The position numbers were made by a program, and so were the translations under genes. This document shows positions 1-11,643 of a DNA stretch of 46,077 nucleotides, piece after piece (the stretch's first letter is position 1; every line of letters starts with the position of its first letter). Under the pieces are notes generated by a model. It was not told the origin of the DNA and did not search any database. It saw only the letters and a program-made list of their open reading frames with translations. Source of the stretch: Anaeromyces robustus (lineage: Eukaryota > Neocallimastigomycota > Neocallimastigomycetes > Neocallimastigales > Neocallimastigaceae); NCBI GenBank assembly GCA_002104895.1, contig MCFG01000480.1, positions 1-46,077 on the forward strand, given 5' to 3'.

Positions 1-408
1 TGAATTATTACATATATATATTATATATTTGTTATTGAAACATTAGAACTAAAATATCTACTATCATTTTATATACCAAACTTAATATTTTTTCCATTTC
101 AAGTTCATCACAACTTGAATTTCATTTTTATTATCATTTGAATCCGAATATTCAGTTAAAATGTTTTATTTTTTTTTTCTTCGGAAAATATTTATTACCA
201 TGACATTTATAATTTAAAACAATCCAAGATCTGATGAATATTTTTACAATTAACCATATCTTAAACTTGATCGTATTGAAGCAGAAAAATAGTTAAATAG
301 AAATTAACTAATAAGGTCCTCAAACTATTCAATAGTTTTATCAATGTTGTAATTATATTGTTTAGGTATTTGCTATCTTATAATGATTTTAGAAAGACTC
401 ATCAAATT

Positions 409-1440
409 TTATATATACTATTATAAGAGATCAGCTGAATTAGGTCAATCTTAGAGATGGAGGAATATTAAGAAATTGTTATGGTGTAAAGGATCTAATA
501 TTAAAAAGAATGATGAAATAGCATTCTTTTGGTATTGTAAAGCTACAAAAAAATATATGAATCAGTATTAATGTATAGTAATTGTATAGTAATTACATGA
601 AGAAGAATTTGATATAGAAAAAGATGAAAAAAAAAAAAAGGTAGCTATTTATTGGTATAAATTATCAGCTGAATAAAATTCTGTATACAAAAATGAAAAA
701 TGTTATTGGTATAAAAACTGGAGCTTTTAAATCATCATCATTAATATATTAATAAATCTAAATTTAATTCTTTAAATTCTATTATTAATTTATTTCATGA
801 TTATATATAATTTAAATAATCAATTAATTATATATATTATATATGAAAAGGAATGAAGTTAAAGGTGAATATAGTTAGGCAGTTCTTTAAGTTTATAATA
901 TTCAAGAATATAATATTGGTCATGAATAATTTTTAGCATAACTTTCTCCTAGATGTTGTTATTTTTTTATCATAATGGTATTGGTATTGTTATCGATGCT
1001 AGTAATACCTTTAACTTTCTGTTGAATACATTTTTAAGTGTTAAAGATGGTAATAATTGAACTCAAAATATCCTAAGTTATTTATATATGAAGAAGGAAT
1101 TGGATGTAAACTTAATATGAATAAATGTATTTTATTGGTATGATAAAAAAGTGCACAACAATGTAATATCTTGGAGTTCAAACTAATCTTGATATACTTT
1201 ATTCATTAGGTACAGGTATTAAAAAAAAAAAAAACATTCAAAAGCTATATATTTATACAAATTAGCAACTAATAACAATGATGTACTCATGCTCAAAGCC
1301 AGAAATTGATCCACTATTTTTTCTATGATAAAGATTCTACGCAGAATAAAGAATCTTTCTATTGATATATAAAAAAAGCAGTTGATGAATCTGGGTATGG
1401 TTATAAAATGGATCAAGAAGAGGTAACCAACAAAAGAGTT
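409..1440 (+). pseudogene. Decayed Sel1-like repeat protein (relic)
   Basis: Not an open frame. Forward translation in shifting frames gives recurrent Sel1/TPR-like signatures: YYKRSAELGQS ending at a TAG near 453, then IAFFWYCKAT near 520-550, AIYWYKLSAE followed by TAA near 645-676, KAIYLYKLATNN near 1240-1275, and KAVDESGYGYKM near 1377-1411. Sel1 repeats normally read A..WY.kAAeqG..., so the WY-K-A core is visible several times, at irregular spacing and broken by stops and frameshifts. At least one stop (after LSAE) sits where the repeat usually has Gln, as a CAA-to-TAA change would give. Sel1 proteins act as protein-interaction scaffolds, but no function is expected from this copy. The boundaries are approximate. 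Confidence 0.6.
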
Positions 1441-3899
1441 ATAAACGTTTAATACGTATGATAATTCTTCAATTTATCAAAGGTGTTAATACCATAAATT
1501 AAAAAGAAGTATTAAATTTTTTAATTTTAAAATAATATAAATATAATATATAATCAGAATTTAATGGAAGACATTTTACACTTAAATTCTAAATGTTCTT
1601 AATAATTTTTTTTTATTGTACTGATAATAATAATTAATTTTAATTCTCCATATTTTAAATTTATTTATTGAAAAAAGATGAAAACATAATATTAAAAAAA
1701 AATATATTAAAAAATATGTGTACAGAAAGAAATTATCAAATTGAAGGATGTTTTAAATTTGATATAAATTCATTATATTCATTTAGTTGGCAACAATATA
1801 TATAATTCTTTAACAGATTTGAAGTTTTTTGTATACTCAATCCAAATCTAAATTCATAACAGAAAGTTAAAAGAGCTTTTTTTTCTTTTTTCAAAAAAAA
1901 AAAAGAAATTAAATAATGGAAAAATTAAATAAATTATTGGAATAGGGTAATAATGTCAATACTGTCAAATATGTTATTTTAGAATGAATAGTTTTAAATG
2001 ATTGAAATAAAGAAAGAAAGAAAGAAAGAACAAAGAGGAATTAATTAAAAATAAATAGATCTAAGGAAAAAATGATAAATTAAAGATATTATATTAATGT
2101 TTAAAGAATATATTTAATTTTTTTTTATTAAATATATAAAGTAAATGTTTTTTTTATTTAGTATTATAAATGAAAGATCTTTCTTTATAAGGCTAAAATA
2201 TTTTTAACAAATATATTTTAACCAAAAAAAAAAAATAAAAAAGTATTTATGATTTTTATGATATAATAAATGAATTTTTTATTGTAGAAGAAATGGGAAG
2301 TATTATTTTAATAATTATGAATACTTTATTTATTTAAATATTTTACCAGTAATTTTTATAATTTTTATAATATTTATCATTAATTGATTTTTTTTTTTGA
2401 GAATAATATTTATTTTATGAATTTATAAGTATATATATCTCATTTTAAAAAGGAAAAATGTATATTAAAAAAATAAATAAAATAATAATAATAAAAGAAA
2501 TTTAATATAAACATGAAAAAAAATAATAGATTAACAACAAATATTTTTTTATTTATTAGGAATTAATTCATAAACTTTATAATTTTTAATTAAAACATAA
2601 AAACAAAAAAATAAAAAAAAAATAAATAAAAAAAAGAAAATCTATATATATTTATATATGTATATATATAAAAAAAACAAAAATTCAGTTTTTAAAAAAA
2701 ATTTATTAAATGTTAAAAAAAAGAATAATAAAAATTATTATTATTATTACTTTTTTTTTAAATTAATTTAAATAAACTAAAAAAAATGGTATTATAATAA
2801 ATTTAATTATTTTTTTTTCTTTTTTTTTTTTTTTTTTTCAGAAATTTTTTATAGATTATTCTATTATTCTTTTTCTTTTTTCTTTTTGTCTCCATTTTTA
2901 GAAGTATTGTTAAATTCATGATAAATAAAAAATTTTTTATTTTTTTCTTTGTCTTTTTTCTATTTATTTATTTATTTTTTTTTTTTTATTATTTTTATTA
3001 TTACTTTTTTTTAATTAATGTACTTTTTTTTAATTAATGTATTTGTTAAATATTTAATTTTTTATTTATTAATTTATTTATTTATTTATTGTTAAAAGGT
3101 AATTACTTTTATTATTTTTTTTTACTCTTCAGATCTACCAAGAATTAAGAAAAAAATAAAAAAAAAAAAAAAAATAAACCATTTTTTATATAAATATTTT
3201 TTTAAATAAAATTGTACAATAAAAAATTTTTTATTATTCTTCTATTGTTGAAAAATTTTTATTTATTAATAATATAGTAATAACAATAATAAATTTTTTT
3301 ATAAAAAAATAAACAAACAAACAAACAAACAAACAAACAAACAAACACATCAACCGATAAACAAAAGAGTAAAAATAAATAAAAAGCCAAAAAAAAAGTA
3401 AAATTAAAATGGGCAATTAAATAGAATAATATCAACTTTTTTTTTTTTTTTTTTTAATTAATAATTTTTATTATTTTTATTTATTTACTTATTTACTTAT
3501 TTACCTATTTACTTAATGAATTAATGAATGAATTAATTAATCATTTATTTATTTATTAATTCTTATTTTTTTTTTAAGGTATGATATATATATTATGGAT
3601 ATTTTTAATATTATAAATATACTATTATTAATATTATAAATATAAATATACTATTATTAATGTTATAAATATTATTTTAATATTTTATTATTTACTGATA
3701 TTGTATATTATTTTTTTTTTTAAAAATAATAATAATATTTTTAATTATTAATATCATTTTATATTTTTATATTATATTACTTTTTTTTTTTAAAAAAAAA
3801 TAATAATATTTTTAATTACTAATATCATTTTATATTTTTATATCATATTATTTTTTTTTATTACTCTTTTTTTTTTTATTCTTCTAATTAATTATTTAA
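1441..3899. other. Gene-free low-complexity spacer
   Basis: No supportable gene. It holds homopolymer A and T runs, (AAAG)n near 2008-2030, T-rich blocks at 2810-3150 and (AAAC)n at about 3311-3347. The only open frames here are short and of one-sided composition, products of these repeats. A short non-repetitive stretch at 1680-2050 may be further coding debris, but I could not identify it. Confidence 0.6.
3311..3347. repeat. (AAAC)n tetranucleotide microsatellite
   Basis: About nine consecutive AAAC units lie in the 3' flank of the Cys-rich membrane protein gene. This is a simple sequence repeat with no further structure. Confidence 0.85.
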
Positions 3900-4559
3900 T
3901 TAACAACACATACAGCAACAACAAATACAAAGGAATATAAGAAGAATAACAATTCCACCTATAATATAAAAAAGATATTCTAGGTGAATTGGTACATTTT
4001 GTACTAGTTTATCATGACTTGAACAAGTATAATCAAAACAAATACCAGCACATTGTGCATCAACTTTACATTCTTCTCCATGAGGTTTTCCACATTTCAT
4101 AATTTGAAATTGATTATCAGAATCAATATTATTCCATACATCAGTACATTCAGTAAAAAGGGATTTTCCTCCTGAAATACAAGTACTATTAAAACAATTA
4201 TTACTTAAACAATCAGAATCTGATGTACATTTTTCGGTAGTACATTCATCTAATGGATATTTTGGTTCTGTACAGATCTTTTTAATATATTTTTTAGTAT
4301 TGCCATCCTTATCAGTAAATTCAAAATATTTTGAATTAATATCTTTATCGGATTGACAATTATAGTTATCAAGACAATAAAAATTATAAGAACAATAATT
4401 TTTATCAAAAGAACTTATACCATTACTAAATTCTGGGCAATTTGTACTATTATATTCCTTTAGATTTAATTTTAATACTTCTTCTTTAGACAAAGTAATT
4501 CCTTTGGCAACTTGAAGTAAAATAATTATACTAAGTAAAATATAGAAATTAAAAAACAT
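3900..4559 (-). CDS. Cys-rich single-pass membrane protein, hypothetical
   Basis: 219 aa, function not recognised. Residues 1-20 form a signal peptide (hydrophobic YILLSIIILLQVA then KG). The ectodomain (about 21-192) has 16 Cys (41, 56, 62, 68, 96, 106, 111, 117, 122, 127, 138, 156, 164, 170, 174, 179). It includes the tight motif CTSDSDCLSNNCFNSTC at 111-127, the kind of closely spaced Cys pattern found in small disulfide modules of fungal surface proteins. One membrane segment (about 195-212) is followed by a very short tail, CICCCCMCC, at 211-219. The expected topology is type I: outside N-terminus, minimal cytosolic tail. Several N-glycosylation sequons (NST at 37-39 and 124-126) fit an extracellular domain. 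The start is the first Met of the signal peptide. The gene stands alone, with no intron needed. A surface or secretory-pathway role is inference. Confidence 0.85.
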   Translation of the reverse strand: MFFNFYILLSIIILLQVAKGITLSKEEVLKLNLKEYNSTNCPEFSNGISSFDKNYCSYNFYCLDNYNCQSDKDINSKYFEFTDKDGNTKKYIKKICTEPKYPLDECTTEKCTSDSDCLSNNCFNSTCISGGKSLFTECTDVWNNIDSDNQFQIMKCGKPHGEECKVDAQCAGICFDYTCSSHDKLVQNVPIHLEYLFYIIGGIVILLIFLCICCCCMCC

Positions 4560-5234
4560 TTCTAATTTTTTAACTTTTTTTTTATTTTAATTTGTTTTGC
4601 TTTGTTTTTGTTTAATTTGTTGTTTAATTAAGTATATTTATATAAATATATATAAACAATTTTTATTTTTTTTTGTTTATGTTTTCTTTAATTTGCGTCT
4701 TTTTTTTTTTTTTATATAAAAAATTTAGTCATTTTTTTTCCTTTTTATATTTTTTTATTATGTAACACAATGGAAAAAAATTAATTAATTACGAATAAAT
4801 AATTTATTATTTAAATAAGTTATTATTTATTATTTATTATTTAAAACCCTTTTTTATAAAAAAAAAAAAAGGTTTTAAATACATATATTTTTATATATTT
4901 TTTTTAAATATATTTTTTTATTTATTTTCAATAATAATAATATATAATATATAATATATAATATATAATATAATATATTTAATATAATATATTTAATATA
5001 TAATAATATATAATAATACATGGAAATATGTATATATAAATATAATATAAAAATCATTTTAATTAATAATTAATTAATTAATTAATTAAATAAAAATAAT
5101 AATAATAATAATAAAATTAATTAATAAAATGTTTATTTTTTTTTGTTTTCTATTTTCTATTTTATTTATATATAAATATTATAATAATATTAATATAAAT
5201 TAATATTACCTTTTTTATTATATAAAAAATTCGA
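4560..5234. other. Gene-free spacer upstream of the Cys-rich membrane protein
   Basis: AT-only sequence with (TAATA)n and (TTAA)n-type runs at 4940-5090 and an A/T hairpin-like stretch at 4845-4878. It must contain the promoter of the minus-strand gene ending at 4559, but I recognise no specific element. Confidence 0.5.
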
Positions 5235-5621
5235 TGAACATTTTAGTTGAAATTCTTGATACCTTTATTTAACTTATTTAACTTTATCAGGAAAATATAT
5301 TTTTACAGCTTCGGTTGATTAAAACAAATATTCTTTATAATGTAAATGTAAAACGATATCATAACAACATAACAATGAAATAACAAAGTAAATAAATCAA
5401 AAGAATTTGAAATTAAATATATATATATTATCTAACATTATGAATAAATTTTTAATTTTTATATAATAATATATTTTATATTTTATTTTTCATTAACCTT
5501 TAAATCATTTATATTCCCTGTTACTATCACTATTATAATAATAATAATAATTATAATTGTTATAAAGGTGGTATTTAATCCACAAGAATCAAGTAGAGAT
5601 AAAACAATAAAAATATGGGAT
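5235..5621 (+). pseudogene. WD40-repeat coding relic
   Basis: Two fragments read as WD40 blades on the plus strand. Around 5285-5322 the frame gives LSGKYIFTASVD, followed by TAA. At 5568-5621 it gives VVFNPQESSRDKTIKIWD, then TAA. The string SRDKTIKIWD is the classic strand c/d ending of a WD40 repeat (S-D-x-T-I-K-I-W-D). The first fragment matches the preceding strand b/c pattern. Between them the reading frame is lost in AT-rich filler. This is a remnant of a beta-propeller scaffold protein and is not expected to be functional. The boundaries are loose. Confidence 0.5.
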
Positions 5622-5692
5622 TAAATTTTTTTTTTTTAAAAAAAAAAAGCATTTAAATAATTTTATGGTGATATGATTATTATTGGCAAAAA

Positions 5693-5724
<32 letters not shown>

Positions 5725-6320
5725 TTAATAATAATTATATATTTCACTATTTTATTAATAATTTTTTATCTATTTATAAAATTACTTTACTTAAAAATCA
5801 ATATCTTATATATATATTGTAATATATATATTTATTTTTTTATTTTTATTTTTATTCTAAAGTTGTTATATTTATAAAGAATTATGAAAAAAAATAATTA
5901 AATATTATTTATTAATTTTTTAATAAAAATTTTAATAAAATAGAGATAAAAATTTAAAAAATTATTATATAAAGATATTGCCTACAAATATATCAATATA
6001 GTAAATAATAAATAAATAAATAAATAAATAAAAATTTATTATAAGCAAATTGTCACTTTATTTTTTACTATTTTTCAAAATATGTAAATAAAATAATAAA
6101 AAAAACTTTAGAGAGAAGTAAAAGTTTAATATAAAAAAAATTATTATTTTTTTTAATATTTAAATCTATACTTAAAAATAAATGGATAATTTAATATTAT
6201 TATTTAAATATATATATTTATATATTTTATTTTATTTTTTCTTTAAAATATTATTAATTATATAATAAATAGATTTATTATAAGAAATGTAATAATGTTT
6301 TCTAATTTAAATTAGTTATT

Positions 6321-6369
<49 letters not shown>

Positions 6370-6399
6370 GTATATTTCTCATATTTCTCTTTTTATTTT
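5622..6399. other. Gene-free spacer with long T tracts
   Basis: Low-complexity AT sequence with a T run of about 27 near 5696-5722 and an uninterrupted T run of 44 at 6325-6368. No gene or RNA recognised. Confidence 0.55.
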
Positions 6400-7506
6400 C
6401 TATCTTTTTCAGCTTCTAAACAAGATTTCATGACCTAACCTATAATTTTATTTTGATTTGATCCTAAGAAAAAATATTAGAAAGCTAGCTTATGTATGGT
6501 TATTATGTTTGTATAAAGGAACTTGTGAGATATTAATTTTTCTTCTTCTGATGATGATGATTCAAGATTTGAAATATTGTGAAATTTACTATTTTTATTT
6601 TCATAATTTTCATCATGATGATTCCATTTCTTAATTCTTAAACAAAATTATAGATGATGGTATACATCTAGGTTTATTGTTTAACCATTAATTCGTCATG
6701 AGTACCATGACTAGATTCAAAAAAAAAAAAAAGAATAACATCATTATCTATTACCAAAAGAAGAAGAATTTAAATCTTCTTTGTACAATTTTCTCTCAGA
6801 TTGATTATTTAATCTAAAAACTGAAGTAGTTTCATATTAGCAATAAAATTAAATTTTTTTTAGAATTTATCATTAAAGCACGAATAATACAAATACATTA
6901 CCTTTTTTTTTTTTTTTTTTTTTTTTTTGTTCCTTCACATAATTGTAAACCTCTTTTTTCAACTTGTACTAATGCTATAATTTTTATTTGGCTAAAAAAT
7001 CATGGGCGTTTACTAACTAATATGGAAGACTTACGATGATTATTATTAATTTGAAATTAATGTATTAAAGGGATTAATGATCATAAAGGTTGGGTTCATC
7101 ATTACAATTATTTATTTGCTTCATATTATGATATTAATGAATGAATAATAACATTAAACTTTATTGAATCAAGATCAGAATCAAGTTATTTTACCATTTA
7201 TATATATATATATAGAGTTAATATAACCTATAGATGATAGTAATGAAATTCATTATTTTTTTTTATTTAGAACCATTTTTAGAATATATTTCCAATAAAG
7301 AATATACTCTGATAATGTTATTCCTATTTTTTAGGGTATTAATTAATATATAATTACAAAAAAAAAATTAGAAAGATTAGTAATTACTTAATGATCAAAG
7401 AAAACATTACAAAGTACTATTACTAATAAAATTACTGTATATATATATTCACTTATATAGTCAATGAAGTTATAACATACTACTTTATATTTAATGATAT
7501 AAATGA

Positions 7507-7539
<33 letters not shown>

Positions 7540-7680
7540 GGTTATAATGTGAAGGTATTAAAATTTTTTAAAGGACTACCGGGATATTTGTTTTTTTAGT
7601 TTAAAATTCCAAAAATTTAATAAGCATTATTCTGAATGTGTATCAGAAAAAAAAAACAAGTTAAAACAATAGTAATACTG
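6400..7680. pseudogene. Unidentified coding relic
   Basis: This stretch is visibly less repetitive and richer in G and C than its surroundings, and has mixed codon-like composition, yet holds no open frame above about 60 codons. Plus-strand fragments such as SSSDDDDSRFEI (about 6543-6578) and GINDHKGWVHHYNYLF (about 7072-7119) look protein-like but are cut by stops. A (AGT)n run at 7507-7540 would encode poly-Ser. I do not recognise a family. The reading is a dead gene or gene cluster on the plus strand, by analogy with the Sel1 and WD40 relics nearby. Confidence 0.3.
7507..7540. repeat. (AGT)n trinucleotide run
   Basis: About eleven AGT units inside the unidentified relic. In a coding context this would be a poly-Ser tract. 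Confidence 0.85.
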
Positions 7681-8764
7681 TCATAATAAAAATTAAAAAA
7701 AAATAAAAATAAAATAAGAATCATTATAATGTAATAATATTTATTAATTATATTTATAAATAATAAAATAAATAAATAAAAAATAAATAAATAAAAAATT
7801 GTTACAATATATATATATATAATATTATTAAAAAAATAAATAAAAACAAAATATAAAACATAAAAAAAAAAAAAAAAAAAACAATTTGAAATAATAGAGG
7901 ATAAAGGATATTCAATAGTCGAGTGGATTAAAATGATTCGATTCAGAAAACTAAAAATAATGATATTACTTTTTTTTTTTTCTTTTCTTACAATTTTATC
8001 TACTTATAAAAAAAAAAAAAAAAATAAACATTGGCAGATGTAAAAATATATATATATATATTTAAATTAAATAAACAAAAAGCCTTTCCTAATAATTTTT
8101 GTTTATTCTTTTATTTAAACTTTGAGAATTTTATAAAGAATATTCTTATTGTTTTATTTTTCTCCATTATTATTTATTATTGACATTATTATAATGTTTT
8201 TTAAATTTTTTTATTGACATAATTATTAATGTTTTTAATTTTTTATACAAATACATAAAATGTTTATTTTGTACTACTTTTTTTTGCGAAGCTTTTATTC
8301 TGTACCAATTTTAAGGAATACAAATAATTACAATAACAACAATAATAACAACATAATAAATATAAAATAAATATAAAATAAATAATAAAATAAATTAATT
8401 CTATACAATATATATATATATTTTTTTGTTTTAAGTTATTTATAATAAAATTGTTTTTTTTATTTATTTATCCAAAATTTAATTTAATTCATAATTAAAA
8501 TATGTATATATATTTTAATCATGAATGTTTTTTATTTCTATAATTGAATTATATTTATATATACTTTTTATTGATTATAAAAAAGTATTTACATTTACAT
8601 ACATATTTTATTTATATTATTATTAAAATAAAATATGATAAACTTATTTTAATAAATATTATTATCATATTATTTGAATATTATTAAAAAAAAAGATTAA
8701 TTATAATATGATATTTGATATATTCAAGATGGTTTATTTACATTTACATAATATTTAAAATTTG
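7681..8764. other. Gene-free AT spacer
   Basis: AT-only microsatellite-rich DNA: A runs at 7862-7880 and 8010-8024, and short (TA)n runs near 7805-7822, 8047-8062 and 8408-8422. No gene seen. Confidence 0.55.
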
Positions 8765-10008
8765 AAAAAAATAAAATAAAATAAAATAAAATAAAATAAA
8801 ATAAAATAAAATAAAATAAAATAAAATTAAATAAAATAAAATAAAATAAAATAAAATAAAATAAAATAAAATAAAATAAAATAAAATAAAATAAAATAAA
8901 ATAAAATAAAATAAAATAAAATAAAATAAAATAAAATAAAATAAAATAAAATAAAATAAAAATAAAATAAAATAAAATAAAATAAAATAAAATAAAATAA
9001 AATAAAATAAAATAAAATAAAATAAAATAAAATAAAATAAAATAAAATAAAATAAAATAAAATAAAATAAAATAAAATAAAATAAAATAAAATAAAAATA
9101 AAATAAAATAAAATAAAATAAAATAAAATAAAATAAAATAAAATAAAATAAAATAAAATAAAATAAAATAAAATAAAATAAAATAAAATAAAATAAAATA
9201 AAATAAAATAAAATAAAATAAAATAAAATAAAAATAAAATAAAATAAAATAAAATAAAATAAAATAAAATAAAATAAAATAAAATAAAATAAAATAAAAT
9301 AAAATAAAATAAAATAAAATAAAATAAAATAAAATAAAATAAAATAAAATAAAAATAAAATAAAATAAAATAAAATAAAATAAAATAAAATAAAATAAAA
9401 TAAAATAAAATAAAATAAAATAAAATAAAATAAAATAAAATAAAATAAAATAAAATAAAATAAAATAAAATAAAATAAAATAAAATAAAATAAAATAAAA
9501 TAAAATAAAATAAAATAAAATAAAAATAAAATAAAATAAAATAAAATAAAATAAAATAAAATAAAATAAAATAAAAATAAAATAAAATAAAATAAAATAA
9601 AATAAAATAAAATAAAATAAAATAAAATAAAATAAAATAAAATAAAATAAAATAAAATAAAATAAAATAAAATAAAATAAAATAAAATAAAAATAAAATA
9701 AAATAAAATAAAATAAAATAAAATAAAATAAAATAAAATAAAATAAAATAAAATAAAATAAAATAAAATAAAATAAAATAAAATAAAATAAAATAAAATA
9801 AAATAAAATAAAATAAAATAAAATAAAATAAAATAAAATAAAATAAAATAAAATAAAAATAAAATAAAATAAAATAAAATAAAATAAAATAAAATAAAAT
9901 AAAATAAAATAAAATAAAATAAAATAAAATAAAATAAAATAAAATAAAATAAAATAAAATAAAATAAAATAAAATAAAATAAAATAAAATAAAATAAAAT
10001 AAAATAAA

Positions 10009-10043
<35 letters not shown>

Positions 10044-10160
10044 AAATAAAATAAAATAAAATAAAATAAAATAAAATAAAATAAAATAAAATAAAATAAA
10101 ATAAAATAAAATAAAATAAAATAAAATAAAATAAAATAAAATAAAATAAATAAAATAAAA
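8765..10160. repeat. (AAAAT)n pentanucleotide satellite, about 1.4 kb
   Basis: Nearly pure AAAAT repeats. They are interrupted by a single ATTAA variant near 8826, about eight AAAAAT hexamer units that shift the phase (near 8960, 9096, 9230, 9351, 9523, 9574, 9690, 9857), one poly-A insert at about 10010-10041, and an AAAT unit near 10148. On the minus strand the array lacks stop codons and mimics a 487-aa Phe/Tyr/Ile/Leu protein. That is an artefact of the repeat, not a gene. Confidence 0.97.
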
Positions 10161-10416
10161 CCGCAAATTTAAATAAATTATTTTCATATTTTTTTTTTTT
10201 TTTAAAAAAATGTATTAAATAAGTAGAAAATTCTATTTTATATATTATATTAATTTTTAATAAATTATTAACAAATAAAATAAAATTTTAATTAATGACT
10301 AAATTTTGGTAATTGGTTTTATTGGTTCCTAACATTTGATAGATACAATTAAACAAACAATTTGATAGATAGAAATCCAAACAAAAATATTTCTTTTTTT
10401 CTTTTGATTTCGAATA
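10161..10416. other. Short spacer between satellite and minisatellite
   Basis: AT-rich sequence with no gene. The short motif AATTTGATAGATA-like recurs near 10340 and 10360. Confidence 0.5.
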
Positions 10417-10745
10417 AAAATTGAAATTGACATTGAAAATTTAAAAATATATAAATTATTAACTTTTTATCAAACAATATTTTTAAAAATTGAAATTGAC
10501 ATTGAAATTTTTAAAAATATTATAAATTATTAACTTTTTATCAAACAATATTTTTAAAAATTGAAATTGATATTGAAATTTTTAAAAATATTATAAATTA
10601 TTAACTTTTTATCAAACAATATTTTTAAAAATTGAAATTGACATTGAAATTTTTAAAAATATTATAAATTATTAACTTTTTATCAAACAATATTTTTAAA
10701 AATTGAAATTGACATTGAAATTTTTAAAAATATTATAAATTATTA
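10417..10745. repeat. 71-bp minisatellite, about 4.6 copies
   Basis: The segment beginning AAATTGAAATTGACATTGAA and running through ATCAAACAATATTTTTAAAA recurs every 71 bp. CAAACAAT is at 10471, 10542, 10613 and 10684. The first copy is slightly degenerate, the middle copies are almost identical, and the last is truncated after TATAAATTATTA. The array ends about 270 bp before the start codon of the gene at 11018. Confidence 0.95.
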
Positions 10746-11017
10746 GATTTTAACTGTTTTTACTTTTTTTTTTTTTCTCAAAATTAAATATAAATATAAT
10801 ATAAATATATATATATTATAATAAATAAATAACTGAAAGAAGAAAACTATACTTATACTTTATTGTAACCTTTTTTTTTTTTAATTATTTATATAAGAAA
10901 CTATTATATTATAATAAATAATAAGAAATATTTATCGAAAAAAAAAATAATAATAATAATAAGAATAAAAATAATTAAAAATATTATAAATATATATATA
11001 AAAAAGGAAAAAACAAC

Positions 11018-11600
11018 ATGGATTTTAATGATTTATATAATAAAAGATTAGAAGATAATCTTAAAAATGAAATTTTAATTTTTAAAAATAATCCTTGTTC
11101 ACAAAAAGAAACTCAATTTCTTATAAATAAAATTATTGAAAACAATAAAGAATTTGATTTTTCAATTATTGGAGAAAATAAAACATTTAAAGGTAATTTT
11201 AAAGATTCAAATATTACCTTAAGCACAACATCAAATGATACTACTTTAGATTATTATACTGTATTTTATCTTAAAAATGCTACTACTACTTCAAATAATA
11301 CTAAAAAAATTTATCATCATGAAGAAAGTCAAGACAAATTTATTGCTGAAATAAAACCAAACGGTATTAATACCTATAAAGTAGAATTTAGAAATTTAGC
11401 AACAGAAAAATTAGAATATCTTGAAATGGTTAGTGATAAACATTTACAAATTTGTGATATATTTTACGGTAATAAAGAAAAAGGAGCACCTGTTATATGT
11501 AAAATCATAAGAACGAATGATAAATGTAAAATTCACTTAACTTCTGGTATAGATTATATATTTATGTTGGGTCTTGCTTCACTATTTTATAATAAAAATT

Positions 11601-11643
<43 letters not shown>

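Noticed and set aside
409-1440. Ciliate-type code with TAA/TAG read as Gln
   Set aside because: The intact genes, including the 6963-codon NRPS, end at TAA, avoid in-frame TAA/TAG and use CAA for Gln. The relic also has frameshifts, so it is a pseudogene.
8724-10187. 487-codon minus-strand open frame of Phe/Tyr/Ile/Leu
   Set aside because: It is only the stop-free translation of the AAAAT pentamer array; composition is set wholly by the repeat.
10417-10745. CRISPR-like array (71-bp period)
   Set aside because: The whole 71-bp unit is repeated, including the part that would be a spacer, so it is a minisatellite.
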